DNA of 64,000 bases, taken from NCBI RefSeq assembly GCF_008704855.1, contig NZ_CP023691.1, positions 7,750,001-7,814,000 on the forward strand, read 5' to 3'. Made by a program: the position numbers and the translations under genes. Positions 61,865-64,000 of the stretch are shown here, in pieces. The stretch is from Streptomyces platensis. GTDB lineage: Bacteria; Actinomycetota; Actinomycetes; Streptomycetales; Streptomycetaceae. The first letter of the stretch is position 1; the number at the start of each line of letters is the position of its first letter. The notes under the pieces were generated by a model that saw only the letters and a program-made list of their open reading frames with translations, had not been told where the DNA came from and searched no databases.

Positions 61865-63700
61865 TCATTCGGTCCGCGCGTCCTGCCGTGGGCCGCCGTC
61901 CTCGTGCTCGTGCCGCGGGGAGTGCGCTACCAGGTGCTCGGGGATCAGATGGAGGCCGCGCAGCACCTCGCCCACTGCCGCGGCGGGGGCGTACGGCCCC
62001 TTGGCCGCCAGATAGCCGTCCGGCCGGATCAGTGCATAGCCGCCCGGAGGGACGCCGAGGCCGCGCCGCAGGGCGCCGTCCGGATCGGGCAGGGCGTCCG
62101 GCTCGCAGCGTTCCCCGTTGCCCGGGTGGACGCAGCGGACGCCCACAGCCCGGCCGAAGTGCCGCGTCAGCTGCGCTCGTACGGCGCGGTCGGCGTCGTG
62201 CCGGTCGGGGGCATCAAGCCCGGTGGGGGCATGACCGGGGGGCGCGGGGGCCGCCGGGAACAGCAGCAGCGTCCAGCGGGGGTCGGTCAGCGCCGCGCGC
62301 AGGGCCCGCCACCCTGGATGGTTCGCCTCGTCACGTGCCGTACACCCCACCCGGTACCCCGGCCGCAGCCCGCGGTCCGTGCCTCCGGCAGGGGCCGGGC
62401 TGAGCGGACCGTCCGCGTACTGCAGCGCGAGACCGGACAGGCCCGCCATGATCCGGTGCTCGACCCGCCGTTTGACCGGGCGCAGCGCCTTGAGGGCAGT
62501 GAGCCCCACCGGCATGAGCACGGGGGCGGCCGCATTGCGCAGCGCGACCAGCGCGGTGGCCTTGCGGGTAGAGGAGAGCAGTCTGCCGCCCACTGGGATG
62601 CGCTCGGCCGCATAGGAGTCGAGCAGGGCCTCACGGGCGTGGCCGCGCACGACATCGGCCAGCTTCCACGCCAGGTTGTAGGCGTCCTGCATCCCGGTGT
62701 TCATACCCTGGCCGGAGGCCGGGCTGTGAACATGGGCCGCGTCCCCGGCCACGAAGCAGCGGCCGGAGCGCATGGCGGTGATCATGCGCTGCTGTACGCG
62801 GAAGACCGAGACCCAGGTCGGCACGCCGACCGCGACCGGGCGGCCGAGCGCACGGGAGATCTTCGCGCCGAGCCGCCGGCGCACCGCCTCTGTGTCGGCC
62901 GCCCCGTCCGTCTCCTCGGTGTCCACCACCCGCCACTTGCCCGGGTCGGGGAAGGGGACGAGCAGGACGGTGCCGGAGCCGGTGTGCAGCAGATGGTTGC
63001 TGTCGCGCGGTAGGTCCGTGTCCAGCACCACATCCGCGTTCAGCCAGGTCCGGGTGGCATCGCCGACCAGCCGCAGCCTGAGTTCCTCGCGTACGGTGCT
63101 GCGCGAGCCGTCCGCGCCCACCAACCAGGGCACCTCTGCCTCTTCGTCGACGACCGCTTCGCCGCCCGCTTCGCGCTCTTCCACCTCCGCCACTCGGCCG
63201 GAAGCGGTGCCGTGCCGCAGCCGGGCGGTCACCCGCTCCCCGTCCGTACGGAGGCCCGTCAACTCCACCCCCCATTCGATTCCCACGCCCAATCCGGCCA
63301 GCCGGTCCCTGAGGACCTGCTCCGTACGGACCTGATCCAGCATCAGGGAAAAGGGGTAACAGGTGGGTAGATGTGCATAGTTCGTGTCGAAGCGGATCAG
63401 TTCGCGGCCGCGCAGATGCAGGGTGAAGTGCGTGACGCGCTGCCCGTGCGCCAGCAGGGCGTCGGCCAGGCCCATCTGGTGGGTGATCTCCAGTGTGCGT
63501 GGGTGGACGGCCAGCGCCCGGCTGGTGGTCGCCGGGCCTGCCGCCCTGTCCACCACCCGCACCCGAACTCGTCTGCGGGCCAGTTCGTGGGCGAGGGTGA
63601 GGCCGACTGGACCGGCGCCGACGATCAGCACCTCGGTGTCGCCGCCCGCCGCGGACCGATGCGGTGCGCGGTGGGCCGGCCGCGGCGGCTCAGGCGGCAT
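61865..63700 (-). CDS. oxyL: Aromatic polyketide oxygenase (OxyL-like)
   Basis: A 611-residue flavoprotein monooxygenase: VGAGPVGLTLAHELARR, VGADGSRSTVRE, and FVAGDAAHVHSPASGQGMNTG. Expected role is the double hydroxylation of the pretetramid-type intermediate at C-4 and C-12a. The ATG at 63700 overlaps the oxyK homologue by 11 bases; the open frame continues upstream but would lie wholly inside that gene. Confidence 0.88.
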   Translation of the reverse strand: MPPEPPRPAHRAPHRSAAGGDTEVLIVGAGPVGLTLAHELARRRVRVRVVDRAAGPATTSRALAVHPRTLEITHQMGLADALLAHGQRVTHFTLHLRGRELIRFDTNYAHLPTCYPFSLMLDQVRTEQVLRDRLAGLGVGIEWGVELTGLRTDGERVTARLRHGTASGRVAEVEEREAGGEAVVDEEAEVPWLVGADGSRSTVREELRLRLVGDATRTWLNADVVLDTDLPRDSNHLLHTGSGTVLLVPFPDPGKWRVVDTEETDGAADTEAVRRRLGAKISRALGRPVAVGVPTWVSVFRVQQRMITAMRSGRCFVAGDAAHVHSPASGQGMNTGMQDAYNLAWKLADVVRGHAREALLDSYAAERIPVGGRLLSSTRKATALVALRNAAAPVLMPVGLTALKALRPVKRRVEHRIMAGLSGLALQYADGPLSPAPAGGTDRGLRPGYRVGCTARDEANHPGWRALRAALTDPRWTLLLFPAAPAPPGHAPTGLDAPDRHDADRAVRAQLTRHFGRAVGVRCVHPGNGERCEPDALPDPDGALRRGLGVPPGGYALIRPDGYLAAKGPYAPAAAVGEVLRGLHLIPEHLVAHSPRHEHEDGGPRQDARTE

Positions 63701-64000
63701 GCCGTGCCTCTGCGAACTCCTTGGCGAGCGCGAGCGTGGCGGCGCTGTTGCCGCCAACCGCCTCGCGGACGTACCTGCGTGCCTGGGCCGGTGTCGCGCC
63801 CTCGCCGAGGACGGCGGGGATGGCTGCCGCGTTGAGCCGGATGGTGTGCTGTGAGGTGACCCGCAGCCCCTTGCCGGTGTCTGTCACCGTCCACCGCCCG
63901 GTGTGCAGGGCCATCAGGGGCGGGGTGGTCACCTGCTTGTAGACGATGGTCCGCTCAGCGGGGAAGCAGACTCGCACCGATTCGGTCGTGTGCTCCGAGC
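63690..64000 (-). CDS. oxyK: Bifunctional aromatase/cyclase (OxyK-like), cut by window edge
   Basis: The C-terminal 100 or so residues of a polyketide cyclase/SRPBCC-type aromatase (KQVTTPPLMALHTGRWTV; VREAVGGNSAATLALAKEFAE). The frame is open to the right edge. In the tetracycline pathway OxyK closes and aromatises the first ring. The minimal polyketide synthase genes are expected further right. Confidence 0.82.
   Translation of the reverse strand, partial: SEHTTESVRVCFPAERTIVYKQVTTPPLMALHTGRWTVTDTGKGLRVTSQHTIRLNAAAIPAVLGEGATPAQARRYVREAVGGNSAATLALAKEFAEARHAA

Overview
The window is chromosomal DNA of a Streptomyces-type actinomycete. The base composition is very high in GC with strongly GC-biased third codon positions, many genes overlap by 4 bases (ATGA or GTGA), and the families present are typical of the genus. 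No tRNA, rRNA, CRISPR array or intact transposon was seen. The right end carries tetracycline-type biosynthesis genes and an otrA-like resistance gene, so the source is probably a tetracycline-group producer or a carrier of such a cluster. The species cannot be fixed from this sequence.

Layout. (1) 1-4.7 kb: the C-terminal part of a membrane-anchored solute-binding protein, a lipoprotein plus sensor-kinase pair, and a HIT protein. (2) 4.8-11.9 kb: a tightly coupled four-gene operon (DyP-type peroxidase, L-glutamate oxidase, thiamine-diphosphate 2-oxoacid decarboxylase, second flavin amine oxidase). It reads as a complete amino acid to 2-oxoacid to aldehyde route with its own peroxide removal. 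(3) 12.5-20.2 kb: a secreted three-repeat cysteine protein, an IPT/TIG repeat protein, a sigma-factor operon, a P450, a Rieske oxygenase and a DUF2267 protein. (4) 20.5-26.8 kb: a putative RiPP cluster with MFS transporter, S9 peptidase, a 39-residue precursor, a strong hairpin, a cobalamin-type radical SAM C-methyltransferase and a partner protein. (5) 26.9-42.7 kb: mostly ordinary accessory genes, including a lectin with a possible pore-forming module, a TetR/oxidoreductase pair with a clear operator, a solitary tsaD, a miniature LuxR-type regulator, an L,D-transpeptidase remnant and an APC permease. (6) 43.4-49.0 kb: a second putative RiPP cluster. An 18-base gene encodes the pentapeptide MRYAY and is followed by a hairpin, two cytochrome P450s, an MFS transporter and an S9 peptidase. 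It resembles the minimal biarylitide clusters but is larger. (7) 49.3-52.2 kb: a D,D-carboxypeptidase and a LuxR-type response regulator beside a lower-GC stretch. (8) 52.4 kb to the right edge: one arm of a tetracycline-type cluster (otrA, then homologues of oxyT, S, R, Q, P, N, M, L and K, the last cut by the window edge).

The most interesting content is the pair of RiPP-like loci. Both carry a minute precursor gene, a stem-loop between precursor and first modifying enzyme, and a paired MFS exporter and S9 prolyl-oligopeptidase-like enzyme. One uses radical SAM C-methylation chemistry and the other tandem P450s. Functional statements rest on motifs and remembered family sequences; no database search was run.
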